From NCBI GenBank assembly GCA_963995505.1, contig OZ023185.1, forward strand, positions 19,541,691-19,605,690: a stretch of DNA of 64,000 nt, in the 5' to 3' direction. Below, in pieces: positions 24,299 to 35,779 of this stretch (the stretch's first letter is position 1; each line of letters opens with the position of its first letter). The translations under genes and the position numbers were made by a program. Source of the stretch: Hypericum androsaemum (Eukaryota; Streptophyta; Magnoliopsida; Malpighiales; Hypericaceae). The notes below the pieces were generated by a model that did no database searches, was not told the origin of the DNA, and was given only the letters and a program-made list of their open reading frames with translations.

Positions 24299-26982
24299 TT
24301 ATGTCCTAGTCCGCAGTCGGGCGAGATTGAGTGAAATTAAGCAACAGATGAACAGTATATTGCACAAAAGCTGAGGAGATGCGAAAGAAACCTGTTGCTT
24401 TTTCTTCTTGGGCCTCCTTTTTCTTTTGGGCTTGTGAGCATCAGAATTCGAACTTAGATTGCTGTGGCCTGTATGAGGTTGATGACCATCAGAACTTGAA
24501 TTCAGATTATGACGACGGTCGGTATTTGTATTCACATAATCCCTTGAGTAAGACCCTCTTCTGCCACTCGAGCTATAACTGGATGATGATGAGGTCTTGG
24601 CCCTCTGCGTCCATGAACTTTTGCTTGAAGAAGCTCCAAACCTTGACCTTACATGCGCCGGATTTTTTGAAGGACGAGGAGGAGGCATTAGAGCTCTAGC
24701 AGATATCTGCTTCAAAATAGGATATATCAAAGTGAGCAAAACATTTATTAAAAAAAACTACTGAGCTACATAAATTTTGCTGTGACAATGAAATGACCAA
24801 ACCACAACCTGATTCCTCTCATCACTGGACATACCAGATGCAGCTTTGCCAGATGCACTAGAACACTGTTCCCTGAAAATGAATCACCAAATCGAATATG
24901 TATGGTTATTTTAGAAGATTTTCACAAAAGCAACTCAAAGATGGAGTGTAAACCCTAGAGGTGTAAAAATTCTACTTAAAAAAAAATTCAAGATGAGGTC
25001 AATAAAAAGCTCTCCTCCATACATGACAGATATGATGCAACCTCCATTACACATTTCAACTTGCATCAATACTCAAGAATACGTCACGTAAGTCTTTCAT
25101 AACCAACAGTCACAAGTTAATATGTAGGCAACCGTTTAAACCATCAAAATCATGGAGCCCAAAATTAGGAAGAGTATATTTTGAAACAAGCATGTTCAAA
25201 TTGAAATCTACCTTGCACTTTTATCAGTCCATTCATCATCTGCATCTGCCTCGTCACTAGAGGATCCTAGGAAGAAATTATCTTCACTCAAGTCTAAAGC
25301 CCCATCATCATCACTCCCTGTTTCTGTCAAAATTAATCCAAAAAGTAGGTTTTTGTTAGTGGAAGAAAAGGAAGAGAATAAAATTAAAGGCCAGAATCAA
25401 CTATCAAGGACTTACTGTCGGTAAGAAATTAATTGCAAGGGTACAAGCATCACAAGGACAGAAACGATGAATAATGGAGAGGACAAAAAAATCACAACAT
25501 GCGACATATCAAAATTGCAGACCAATCAATAGCACCTGAGCTATAAACTAGCAACCTCCTGAGGCATGTTCTGACTTACGCAAAGAAGCGTGACTTTAAT
25601 GCTTTTCTATACGATAATAAGATGTCATGGTAGTTAATGATTTCCAACAGAGGGCATCAAGAAGATTACAGTTAACATTCTGATCTTAAGATTAAGGTTA
25701 CCAGTACAATTGTACTATATGACAGATTTCACATTTACATTGAATAACCAAATAACTAATGAAGTTAGAGATCTTCTCACTCCTATGTGCTTCAGCTAGG
25801 AAATAAAACTCGCACCCATTAAGGAAACTTAATTTGAAATGGCCATTATGTGTACAAAAGGTTTTAGCTAATATAAACATTTACCCAAAATCCATTCCCA
25901 CTAAACACAGATCATGGTGTAGTGATCTAGATAATGCATTTGGATTTTGGACCATAGACAAAAGAACGAGTTCGGGAACCTGCCATGCGAAGAGAGACTC
26001 GGAAAATAAAGGGGAAAAAAAGAATAGACACCTTCCAATTCCTTCCCACTGGCAGCAGCAGCAATCAAATTAGCTTTAATCTGTTTCCGCATCCTACTCC
26101 TCTGATCTACCAAATCTGAATCTTCACCTCCAGTAAAAAGTGACACATACTTCTCAGTCTTAGGGTAGAACTGCAAGTTCGGAGAAGCAAAAAGAATCCT
26201 GATGTAAGTTTCACTCCTCTAATTGGCATTACTCGAAACGAATGACACCCACCAAAGAAAGCACTACACAATGCCTAGTTCAATGTAACACAACATAGCC
26301 ACAACTTCCAGGACAAGGGAAATTCTTCCTCACCCTAACATATTCAAGATCTTCTTTCAATTTGGAGAGCTGCTCCCCGACCTGAGCGTCCTGTGCTTGA
26401 CCCGATGAAGACCGCTGCTGCTTCTCCAGCCGCCTTATCCTCCTCTCTATCTTTCGCCTCTCTAAATTACCAAAACCAACAACAAAATAAACACACCACA
26501 CCTACCAAAATGAAGCTCAACAAGGACTATCAAACAAAATCCAAGGAAAAAATTACCAAAGAACTTAATCTTCCGGCCCCTCAGGAAAATCTTGCGCTCC
26601 ATCGCCAACCGAGTATGAACCTCTTGTTGCTTCTTAATCTCCTCCAGCTTCTTCTCCTGAGCTTGCCTCACTTCCGCAGGCAACTCCTATAACCGAATCA
26701 ATAACACCAAACTCAAATCCGATAAAACCCTAACTACCGAATTAGGAACCGGAAAACCCTAAACCCTAGCTCGGCATGCGACAAAAACGGTTAACGAGTA
26801 GTATTAGGTAGGTAGGCTTGGGGTTTTACCTTGCGAAGCATACGTTCGATGGAGCGGATTTGGTTCTTGAAGGAGACGGGTTTGGCTTTGGACTTGGACT
26901 TCGCCTTCTTCTCCACCACGCCCATCGCCTTCGACCGCCGTCCCGGCGCTACCCGCCGCTTCCCGTAGCCGCCGTGGGCCAT
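24299..26982 (-). CDS. EFG1: rRNA-processing protein EFG1-like, 7 exons
   Basis: Exons are 26982-26830, 26686-26557, 26461-26334, 26170-26032, 25323-25212, 24872-24809 and 24709 downward, with GT-AG borders and matching phases. The protein starts MAHGGYGKRRVAPGRRSK. It contains the Efg1 domain: the FKNQIRSIERMLRK start, a long charged helix (VRQAQEKKLEEIKKQQEVH, then ERKIFLRGRKIKFFE), ERRKIERRIRRLEK and FYPKTEKYVSLF. In yeast the homologue acts in the nucleolus in early 18S rRNA maturation. The C-terminal third is low complexity, acidic and serine-rich, and ends in a basic cluster (KPKRKRRPKKKKQQ) that looks like a nuclear or nucleolar signal. The end is uncertain. The frame can read on to a stop at 24299, or a GT right after the basic cluster at 24391-24390 could splice to a short last exon. 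Confidence 0.88.
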
Positions 26983-27555
26983 CTTATAATTAAAAGTCTA
27001 CCCTTCCCTAATCCCTTCCCTTCCCTCCCCTTTCGCTCATTAACTGACTGTTCCTCCTCTAATGATGCTAAATAGGCAACGGGATAAAAAGACAGGGAAA
27101 CGGCGCAGTTTTGTTTCCGCGAGAGGACTCCTATATTTTTTTTATTTTTTATTAGCCAAAATGTTTGTCCAATTTTGTTTTTATGCCACTAAAAGCAGAA
27201 TTATGTTTACTCATTCTAAAAAACAAGGTTGTTCTATTATATATTTTTAATTATAGAATGTATATTTTTTTCCTAGTTATTATTAGTTATACTTAAAAGC
27301 TTTAATAAATATATATATATATACGCTATAAATTTCGTTGTTAAGTAACCAAAAGAAACGAAACATCGAATTCGAGTCGGTAAGTAGACTCGATTCTCTA
27401 CTTACCCAAAAAAAAGTCTTAATTCTCTATGGAACTCACGGCTCACGAGATTGTGATTGCAGCCCATGAAGTAGCCCAACGGGCCTTGAAGAGAAACTTC
27501 TTAACGTTGGGCCAAGCCCAGATTCATGATCAGGTCCAACAATGGTTGAAGTTAC
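26983..27555. other. Promoter side of the EFG1 gene; AT-rich DNA
   Basis: The C/T-rich leader of EFG1 lies at 26983-27060. A (TA)n run occurs near 27310-27322. No other gene seen. Confidence 0.5.
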
Positions 27556-27973
27556 CATAGTTTTAAAATACGAGTTTTGGTACGGGCCGAATTTTTTCTG
27601 TTTTCCAGTTCGTCCGGTCCGGTCAGTCGGACCGGACAGTTTTTATTAATTTTTTACTATTATTTGAATAATATGTAGACTAAATAGTCAAAATATAGGT
27701 TTCAAAATTCATATTTTAGAAATATCAACCAATTTATAACATATAAAATCCATTTTCTTTTATTGATTTAAAGAAATTGAGCATATGATACGACTTTTTT
27801 GTTTTAGTTTTTGCTGATTTGAATAAAATCTGGTCAGACTGGATAGTCGGAGTCAAAAACCAGTACGAACTGTTCGATCCGACCGGATTTTAGACGGTTC
27901 GGTCGAATGCCGTTTTTATCCCTAAAAATGGGCCGCTCTTTTGAACGATGTCCGACTGTTTTTTTTAACTATG
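27556..27973. mobile_element. hAT-like MITE, copy 2 (418 bp)
   Basis: Ends are CATAGTTTTAAAAT and TTTTTTTTAACTATG. The flanking 8-bp target copies are GAAGTTAC (27548-27555) and GAAATTAC (27974-27981), differing at one base. The AT-rich core, with TTTATAACATATAAAATCC-type sequence, is shared in reverse orientation with the copy at 51469-51905. Confidence 0.85.
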
Positions 27974-29284
27974 GAAATTACACTTTTTTGGGTCAATTAT
28001 ATAGTAGTGATGAAATGCAAGCAAATAAGTATAGATTCAGAGATTTCTGAATATGTCAACTTTTCAAATTACTGATGAATTCATGGGCAGGCAAGTGGTG
28101 GCGAACTGAAACATTTAAGAAAATAAAGCAAAAGTGATTTGAATATGGGAGCAGCTTAAAATGAGAAAACAGAATTGTGGTATCGACGGAGGACCTGGCC
28201 CTCTTCCACAGCAAGTCCCCTGTTTTACACATCTCAAAGGTACTTAATATTAAGTTCATTTTTATCTAATCCAGTGAAATGCAATTCCGGCCCTGTTCTG
28301 TAGCATCGCAGTGTGGTTCAATTCAAGTAAGTGCTGCAAATAAGCGCCATCATTCTCATTCCTCTTAGCATCCCAGTTACTTGCTAACCAGAACAGCACA
28401 GAGGAGCTCCCAATTACCCAATTATGATTCTGGAACATGTTTCATCTGTGTTCCCAAACTGCCACATGTTATGGAACAAGGGGTGTAACCGGGCGGCTTC
28501 TGGTCTCGTTCTATTGGAATACTGGGATCAAGTTCTTTTAGGTCGAAAACACCGAACCGTGTAACATGCGTGGTACATAAATGTAATAGGCGAATAGTAG
28601 AGTAACTATTCTGTAATAGACCAAGTGGTATAAATAGCATATAGGTATAATAACTGGAACTATCTTGACGTTTGTATTCTTGATACTACTGGAACACGTT
28701 TTCCATTTCCATACTTCTCCTCCTTTCTCTCTCTCCCCGTCTAATTTCCTCTTTCCCTAATTCTTGTTATTCAAATCCTAATTCTACAATTAGATTCATT
28801 ACAGATCGACTAAATTTGAGACGCTGCTCTTTGCATTTTGCAGAGGACAAGCAGCATATTCCTAAATCCTGAACTTGCGGGCACAATAGGACGAGCAAGC
28901 TGATCCATCCACCACCTGAGGGGGCCTAATCCGATGGGCGAAAGTGGTGGCACCGCCATCCAAGTCTCATGTGAAATATTAAGTCCATGTTCCCAGCTAT
29001 CCTCTTCTATCCTTAAACCACCAGCAAACAAAAAGTCAACTAATTAAACAAAACTCCACTGGACGTTGACCCGAACTTGCGAGCATTTGCTTCCGAACAA
29101 AAGGACAAAAAAATGCAAGATCTTCACTGGCGGAACTTAGATGTACATGTGTGAGTAACTGAAGAACCAGGAAAATTGAAGAGTCACCTAACAACAATTA
29201 ATTAACAAGAGGAAAAAACCAACCCAACCAACACTACAGATTAGCCGACGACTGTTTAATTAACCCTCTAACCGCCACAGAATC
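27974..29284. other. Intergenic, possible LTR-like segment
   Basis: No gene recognised. A stretch around 28420-28800 has a TATAAATAG box at 28629-28637 followed by a C/T-rich region and CATTACA. This looks like the promoter half of a retrotransposon LTR, but I found no partner and no target duplication. Confidence 0.4.
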
Positions 29285-30571
29285 TCAATTATGCCATTTG
29301 AGGACGACGTCCCCGAGCCCGTCCTTCAACTCTCCCCAGTGCACCTCCTCGATCCCGTCCTCCCCGGCGGCGACAACCCTAACTTCCACCACAAGCAACC
29401 CCTCCGCCATCTCCCTGACCTGGAACACCATCCCCACCCTCCCTTTCCCGAGGCCGATCGCGACCCCGCATTTCCCCAACTCCTCGACTTTGTACCCCAA
29501 CTTCCCCCCGACCTCCCTCACCCTCCCGACCACCCGCTCCACCGTCTCCCCCGACGTGAACCGCCTCTCCCTCCCCGCGCTGCTGAACAGCCCCGACAGG
29601 TCCAGCCCGGAGGACATCGATATTATGTCGAACGCGTTCAACCCCTTCCGCGCCCCGACTTCCAGCTCCGGCGACCCCGCCAGGCTGACGAAGCTACTCG
29701 CGCTGTCCACGGAACTCCTCTTGGTGAACCACGCGTGCTTCATGACCCCGTCCAGCGTCATCCTGGTGTTCGGGTTCGGGTCGAGAAGGGAGCCGATCAA
29801 GCCCCTGGCCGGTCGGGAGATCCACTCCGGGAACTGGTAGTCCCTTCTCTGGATCTTCTTATACATATTCGCCAGGTTCAGGTCGTCGAAAGGGAGGCTC
29901 CCGGAGAGGAAGAAGAACAGGATCACTCCGCACGACCAGGCATCCGCCTTGGCCCCGTCGTACCCCTTCCTCGCGAAGACCTCAGGCGCCGCGAACGCCG
30001 GCGTCCCGCACGCGGTGCTCAAATTGAGCCCCTCGCCATCACGGCGGATAGCCGAGAGGCCGAAGTCGGAGACCTTGATCGCTCCGGTGTCATCGATTAA
30101 CAGGTTCTGCGGCTTCACGTCGCGGTGCGCGACGCCGTTCTGGTGGCAGAAGCTGAGCGCGGAGACAAGCTGGTGGAAGTACCGCCTCGCGAGGGGCTCC
30201 TTCATCCTCCCTCGCTGGAGAATCTTCGAGAAGAGCTCCCCGCCGGGGGCGAACTCCATCACCAGGTAGATTTTGGTCCGCGACGCCATCACCTCGTGGA
30301 TCTTGAGCACGTGGGGGTGGCTCTCCAGCCGCTTCATCGAGGCGACCTCCGAGACAAGCCGCGGCTCCAAAACGGCAGCGTCCGTCGCCGTTTTGTCGAT
30401 TATCTTGATCGCCACGAGGTCCGCGGTGGGGGAGCCGATGGGGCGGGCCGCGTACACCTTCGCGAAGCTTCCCCGGCCGAGGAGCCTCCCGAGCTCGTAC
30501 TTGTTGAGGAGCGTCGCCGCCGAGCTCGTCCGCGCTAGAGGGTGGTTGGGCGGTAGCCGCCGCGGTTCCAT
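29285..30571 (-). CDS. CBL-interacting protein kinase, intronless (428 aa)
   Basis: This is a serine/threonine kinase that is activated when calcium-loaded CBL sensors bind its regulatory tail; family members control ion transport and stress signalling. It shows the glycine loop GRGSFAKV (32-39), the VAIK lysine (56), HRDVKPQN (149-156), DFG (169-171), the activation segment CGTPAFAAPEV and a kinase domain ending near 283. The NAF/FISL motif that binds CBL follows (LNAFDIISMSSGLDLSGLF, 311-329), then the PPI region toward residue 428. It is a single exon. CIPKs fall into intron-rich and intronless groups; this one belongs to the intronless group and most resembles CIPK4/CIPK7 in length and in its N-terminus, which is why I give no single symbol. 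The GC content is much higher than in the flanks, which produces long antisense open frames that are not genes. Confidence 0.95.
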   Translation of the reverse strand: MEPRRLPPNHPLARTSSAATLLNKYELGRLLGRGSFAKVYAARPIGSPTADLVAIKIIDKTATDAAVLEPRLVSEVASMKRLESHPHVLKIHEVMASRTKIYLVMEFAPGGELFSKILQRGRMKEPLARRYFHQLVSALSFCHQNGVAHRDVKPQNLLIDDTGAIKVSDFGLSAIRRDGEGLNLSTACGTPAFAAPEVFARKGYDGAKADAWSCGVILFFFLSGSLPFDDLNLANMYKKIQRRDYQFPEWISRPARGLIGSLLDPNPNTRMTLDGVMKHAWFTKRSSVDSASSFVSLAGSPELEVGARKGLNAFDIISMSSGLDLSGLFSSAGRERRFTSGETVERVVGRVREVGGKLGYKVEELGKCGVAIGLGKGRVGMVFQVREMAEGLLVVEVRVVAAGEDGIEEVHWGELKDGLGDVVLKWHN

Positions 30572-31614
30572 CTTTTTAATTTCCCTCTTTACCCTTCCTT
30601 CTCTCTCTCTCTCGGGCGGCTAGGGTGGTAGAGATGTAAAGCAAGGGGCGTCCCCTCGTTTCGCGGGGGTGGTGGTTATTTTATGTGTGTGCTAGGTCAA
30701 GGAAAGAGTGGGGAGAGGTATTTCCACGTGGCACGCGTGAGTTGTTGTTACGGTTTTGCCCTTCTAGTGCGATTTGTTGGTTCCGAGAGGTAAAAGATAT
30801 TTTTGGGGGGAGGGTGGTTATTGATATTGTTGCCTTGCCTTTTATGGGAGGGGTACCATATTATACAGCCAGTTTTGAATTAATTGGTCAAGTATTTCTG
30901 TTTCAAATTTTGGATGAATATACCATCGAAAGGTTGGAAAATCAACTACTAATTTTTTTCGGTATTGGTAAGTATCATGCGCTCATTTTATTCATTAGAA
31001 GGAGATTAAAAAGAGAGATACATGTACTCGTCCAAGACAATATATGAGGTTATGACAGTTACTCGAGAAGTGTGTGTTCTCTCACGATACATTCAGTTAT
31101 ATACTTTACTGCTAGTTAACAATTACTCGCGAGAGATGATAAGCCCCTAATTAGCAATGTGAACAAGCTAATTAAGAGAGAGTTGCATTGGTTGGGGTCT
31201 AATCAGCAATAATTATTTCCGATCAGCATAATCAAGTACACTTTATGTCTTGTAATTCAATAATTGGTAACTTTGTTCCCCCTTTCCTTTACTTTTTATT
31301 TCCCTGGTGTGATCCTAATTTTTTAATTTTTTTGTGAGACAAAAAGGGACGTCAATAAAAATCTAGAACAATGTGTTAAGATTCGTGCACGTTTCTTACA
31401 GAGGGCAGGTGATAATTTCTATTTCCTACCAATGTGAATCGAAGTTGCATGTGTTCTGGTTTGGGAATAGCGTCTAGGTTCCAATTTTTATATAATTATC
31501 ATCAAATTCGCGGACAAACATGATTGTTTTTTGAGAAGGTGGTCATTGTGATAATGCATGAACCTATTTCCAAAGGCAAATTTTCCGTGATGTACGGAAC
31601 ACTCGTACAGCCTG
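30572..31614. other. Intergenic, promoter side of the CIPK gene
   Basis: The first 50 bases hold a CT-microsatellite leader. No gene seen in the rest. Confidence 0.5.
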
Positions 31615-31653
31615 TTTTTTTTTAGGAAAAAACACAGCACCTAGAACATATAT

Positions 31654-34600
31654 TCATATCGGAAAATCGGTAAACAGTAGGGCATCAAGTTCCGGAGGAT
31701 GGACAGAGAGCCAATCCTGAGGAAGATAACCAGTTCTACAAGCCTTGCAAACCCAATCTACGACAAAGTTTTGCAACCTATTAACAAGGTTAAGTTTACA
31801 TGACTGTAGAGTAGATAAAAGAGCTCGGACATCGATCACTAAATTCTCCAATCTCTAAGGGACTTGGGGATCAGGATCCGTAAGAAGCATATGTGCCAGC
31901 TTGCAATCCGTCTCCACGATAGTCGGAATCGAGTGATGATTCGAGTTGATATTCTGAATAGTAGAGCGGATGGCTTGAATCTCAGCTTCAATCGGAGAAG
32001 AAGCTGAAGTTAGATACGTCTGACCTTCCAACAGAAGGCCTTCATGATTCCTAGCAACTGAGGCAATTCCGGTGGGAGAATCTTGTCCGCACCAAGAAGC
32101 ATCGCAGTTGAACTTCAAAGTGCCACCCGCCGGAGCGACCCACGAAGTCTGATTGTTGGCTAATCCTGGTGCACACGCACTGTCCACACCTGAGACCTGC
32201 AAAAATTCCAAGCTAGAGTAAAGAGCTTGGCCGACTGTCCTTAAAGGAATAGGCATCACATCATCAAACAAAAACTTGTTCCGCGAGAGCCAAACATTCC
32301 AGCAAAGATACATGGCAAAAGAAAGGTACTCCTTAAGCTCAGGAGTAGAATACGAAGAGATAATATCCATCAACCAAATGCCAAAACTAGTATGCACATT
32401 ACTAAGAAACTTAAAACCTAAATTGCTACAATGCCAAGAAGCACGAGCATGGGAGCATTGAAAGAGTAAATGCAAGATAGATTCATCCGCAGTATGACAC
32501 AGTTTGCACAAAGGAGATGGGTTCAGATGACGTCGGTGAAGAACTGCAGCAGCTGGGATTACTTCCTTGGCTGTCCTCCAAATGAAATGGCGGATTTTTG
32601 GATGAATGGGGAGCTTCCAAATGAGCTTCCAGATACCTGGATCAAAGGGGATAACATTTAGGTTAATAGGGTTAGGAGAAGACAGAAGATCCTGCTGGGA
32701 TTTAAGGACATGATAGCCCTTCTTTACAGAGTACACGCCATCATTCGAATGATGCCAAATCAATCTATCCGCAGAATCACTCCTACCACAGTGAATCTTC
32801 AAAATAGCTCGATGTTCCACTGGGGAGAACATGGTTTGCAACAAATCATGTTTCCAAGACTTAGTCGACCAGCAAATAAGATCGGAAACAGTCTGCAATG
32901 GAGGGTTAGTAAACCTGCAAGCAGGGCGTAAATCAGGCAGATCAGGAATCCAATTATCAACCCAAATATTGGTGTCAGCACCATTGCCAATCTTGGAAAC
33001 AATACCACTAATAAGAGCCTGTTGACCTTGAATCAAGCTACTCCAGACCCAAGACGGTCTGTAACCAAGTTTAGCATTCCAGAGGTCAGTATGAGAAAAG
33101 TAAAGCCCTTTTAAAATTCTGAAGCAAAGGGAATTTTGATTATTAAATAACCTCCATACCTGCTTCGCAAGTAAAGCAATATTAAACAGGCGCAAGTCTT
33201 TGAAACCCAAACCACCTGACTGCTTTGAGAGTGTAAGTGTGTCCCAATTGAGCCAGTGGATCTTCTTAGTAGAAACATCTCCCGACCACCAGAATTTAGC
33301 AATCATACTGTTCAGCTTTGAACAAAAAGTGGCAGGGAACAGGAGACACTGCATGACATAACAAGGAATAGAAGATAAAACTGATTTAATAAGTGTCTCC
33401 CTGCCTGCCATAGAGAGGAGCCTCTGCCTCCAACTCTGAGACTTGGACCACATCTTTTCGAAAATAAAATTAAGTGCCTCGGACTTAGATTTGCCCCAAA
33501 AGGACGGCAAGCCAAGGTACTTGTCTGAGGGTAGCATCTGGGGCATCTCAAGGATCTGGCAAATAGCAAGTCTAGAATCATCGTCCTCCCATCGAGAGAA
33601 ATAAATACTAGACTTTTTGAAATTTATTTCCTGGCCAGAAATGTTAGAAAACTGAACAAGGAGTGATTTCAACATAGAAGCTTCATTCACACAAGCTTTA
33701 CCAAAAATTAGTGTGTCGTCCGCAAATAAGATATGGGTCAAAATAGGACAGTTTCGGTTCAATGCATACCCATGGATCGAACCTGAAAGCTTAGCGTGAC
33801 TGAGGAAATGGGCAAAAGCATCAGAAACAAACAAAAAGAGGAAAAGGGATAAAGGATCACCCTGTCTAATACCTCTAGATGCCGCGAACCAGGGTAGAGG
33901 TCTACCGTTGAACAAGATGCTGTAAGAAGTTGAAGTGATGCAGCTCATAGTACAATCAATCCAACGAGGAGGAAAACCAAGCTTTGTTAAAACCTGTCTC
34001 AAAAAATCCCAGTTAACGAGATCATAGGCCTTTTTGAGGTCTAACTTAATAGCCATAGATTTGAGCTTCTTCTTCTTGTTGGCAGTTTTCAAGCAGTGAA
34101 AGGCCTCATGTGCAATGATGATATTATCTTGAATGGCCCTATTCTTCACAAAGGCACCCTGACAATCTGTAATCAAGGATTCCATCAACGGCTTAAGACG
34201 GTTAGCTAAAACCTTAGAAAAAACTTTATAAGCAAAGTTACATAAGCTAATTGGTCTAAAGCCATGCAAATCAGTAGGGTTCGGATACTTGGGAATCAAG
34301 GTAATATAAGTTTTGTTAAGATCAACAGGGACCACAACAGACTCAAACAAATTCATGACCAAAGCAATAAGATCGTGCGAAATAGTATCCCAATATTTTT
34401 GATAAAAAATCCCAGAAAACCCATCCGGTCCGGGGGATTTAGTACCACCCATATCAAAAGTAGCGGCCTTGATCTCATCAACCAAAAGAGGCCTAAGCAA
34501 ATCCACAGACATATCATGTGTGACAAGCCTAGGGATTAATCACAGCAGAAGAATCAGAAGTAGGCTGCACAGTGTATAAGTCGCAGAAATGGTTCTGAAT

Positions 34601-35779
34601 AGCTTGAGTTAAAGATGGCGTATCATCAATCCAAAGACCATTGGGCAGAGATAGTTTGACAATCTGATTTACCTGCCTCCGCTGGGTAGCGGAGGTGTGA
34701 AAGAAAGCTGTGTTTCGATCACCCCAGTTTAGCCATTTGATTCTTGATCGAGTGTGCCAATAAATCTCCTCCTTCTCGTAAAGGCATGCGATCTCTTTCT
34801 TCAGGGCAACTTCAAGCGTTTTGCAAGTACTAGCATGATCTTCCTGCTGGATCCGCTGAAGCTGAAGGGTCAAAGACTGAATTCTCCCTCTTCGGTTTTG
34901 GTTCCTGTTTCTGCACCAAGAAGACAAGTCAGAAGAGCAAACCTCAATTTTCTTTTCAAAAATCAGAGGAGGAGGACCACAAACATCAGACATCCACGCA
35001 TGGTTAATAACATCTAAACAACCAACTTCTTTAGTCCAAAATTCCTCAAATCTAAAAGGCCTTCTACCAAACTTAGAAAAACAAGTATTTAAAAGCAGAA
35101 AACAGTGATCTGACCCAATGATTGGGCCATGCAAAAGTTGGGCTTTAGGAAATAAATTCCTCCAATTTACATTGCCCAGCGCACGGTCGAGCCTTTGGAG
35201 CATGTTTGCCTTACCGTGGCGGAGATTCGACCAAGTAAAAGGGCTTCCTTTGAAACCCAAATCGATCAGTTCGCCGTCGTGCATAAAATCTCTAAGAAGA
35301 GACATTTGCCAGACATCAGGCGGTTCACACCCCTTTCTTTCATACACGTGGGCTACAAGATTCAAGTCCCCAATACAGAGCCAGGGCTCAGTAGGGGCCT
35401 TACACACAGACGTGAAATCCGTCCAAAACTCCTTCTTCTTCGAAGAGCAGGGCTCTCCATAGACAAAGGAAGTAAACCAAGAAACGTTCAAATTCAAGTT
35501 CGTGCAATGAGTATCCAGACAATTTTTTGAGCAGGAAAGTAAGTCAATCTGGATTAAGTCAGACCACCAGAGGGCCAAACCACCAGACTTACCCACCGGA
35601 TCAATGTAACAACAGTTCGGAAGTCTACAACTACGGCGAATTTTTTCAAGTTTCCCCCTCTTTTGTTTGGTCTCCATGAGGAAAACAACCGAGGGAGAAA
35701 ATTGCATAACAAGGCCCTTCAACTTTTGAATCGTCAGGGTTTGGCCCAACCCCTGACAATTCCAAGCTAAACAATTCAT
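31654..35779 (-). pseudogene. LINE ORF2: endonuclease, reverse transcriptase, RNase H (two breaks)
   Basis: The first block (35779-34529) is an APE-type endonuclease with LAWNCQGLG, LMETK, CIGDLNLVA and GSDHCFLL. It ends at TAG 34529-34531. The second block (34512-31855), in another frame, is the reverse transcriptase (SPGPDGFSGIFYQKYW, FRPISLCNFAYKVFSK, the HILFADD catalytic box), then a zf-RVT segment (CKLCHTADESILHLLFQC) and an RNase H domain (FNCDASW, IEAEIQAI, VETDCKLAHM). A TAG at 31855-31857 stops this frame just before the last 65 codons, which stay open to 31654. The two breaks should make a full ORF2 impossible. A +1 slip at CCC-TAG would join the first two blocks, but a plain one-base insertion is the simpler reading. 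Confidence 0.92.

Noticed and set aside
28420..28800. Possible solo LTR with a TATAAATAG box
   Set aside because: No partner, no target duplication and no clear TG/CA borders; left as a note only.
29291..30623. Several long open frames on the plus strand opposite the CIPK gene (up to 269 codons)
   Set aside because: They are shadows of a GC-rich kinase gene; their translations are proline/arginine-rich with no motif, while the minus frame has the full kinase and NAF signature.
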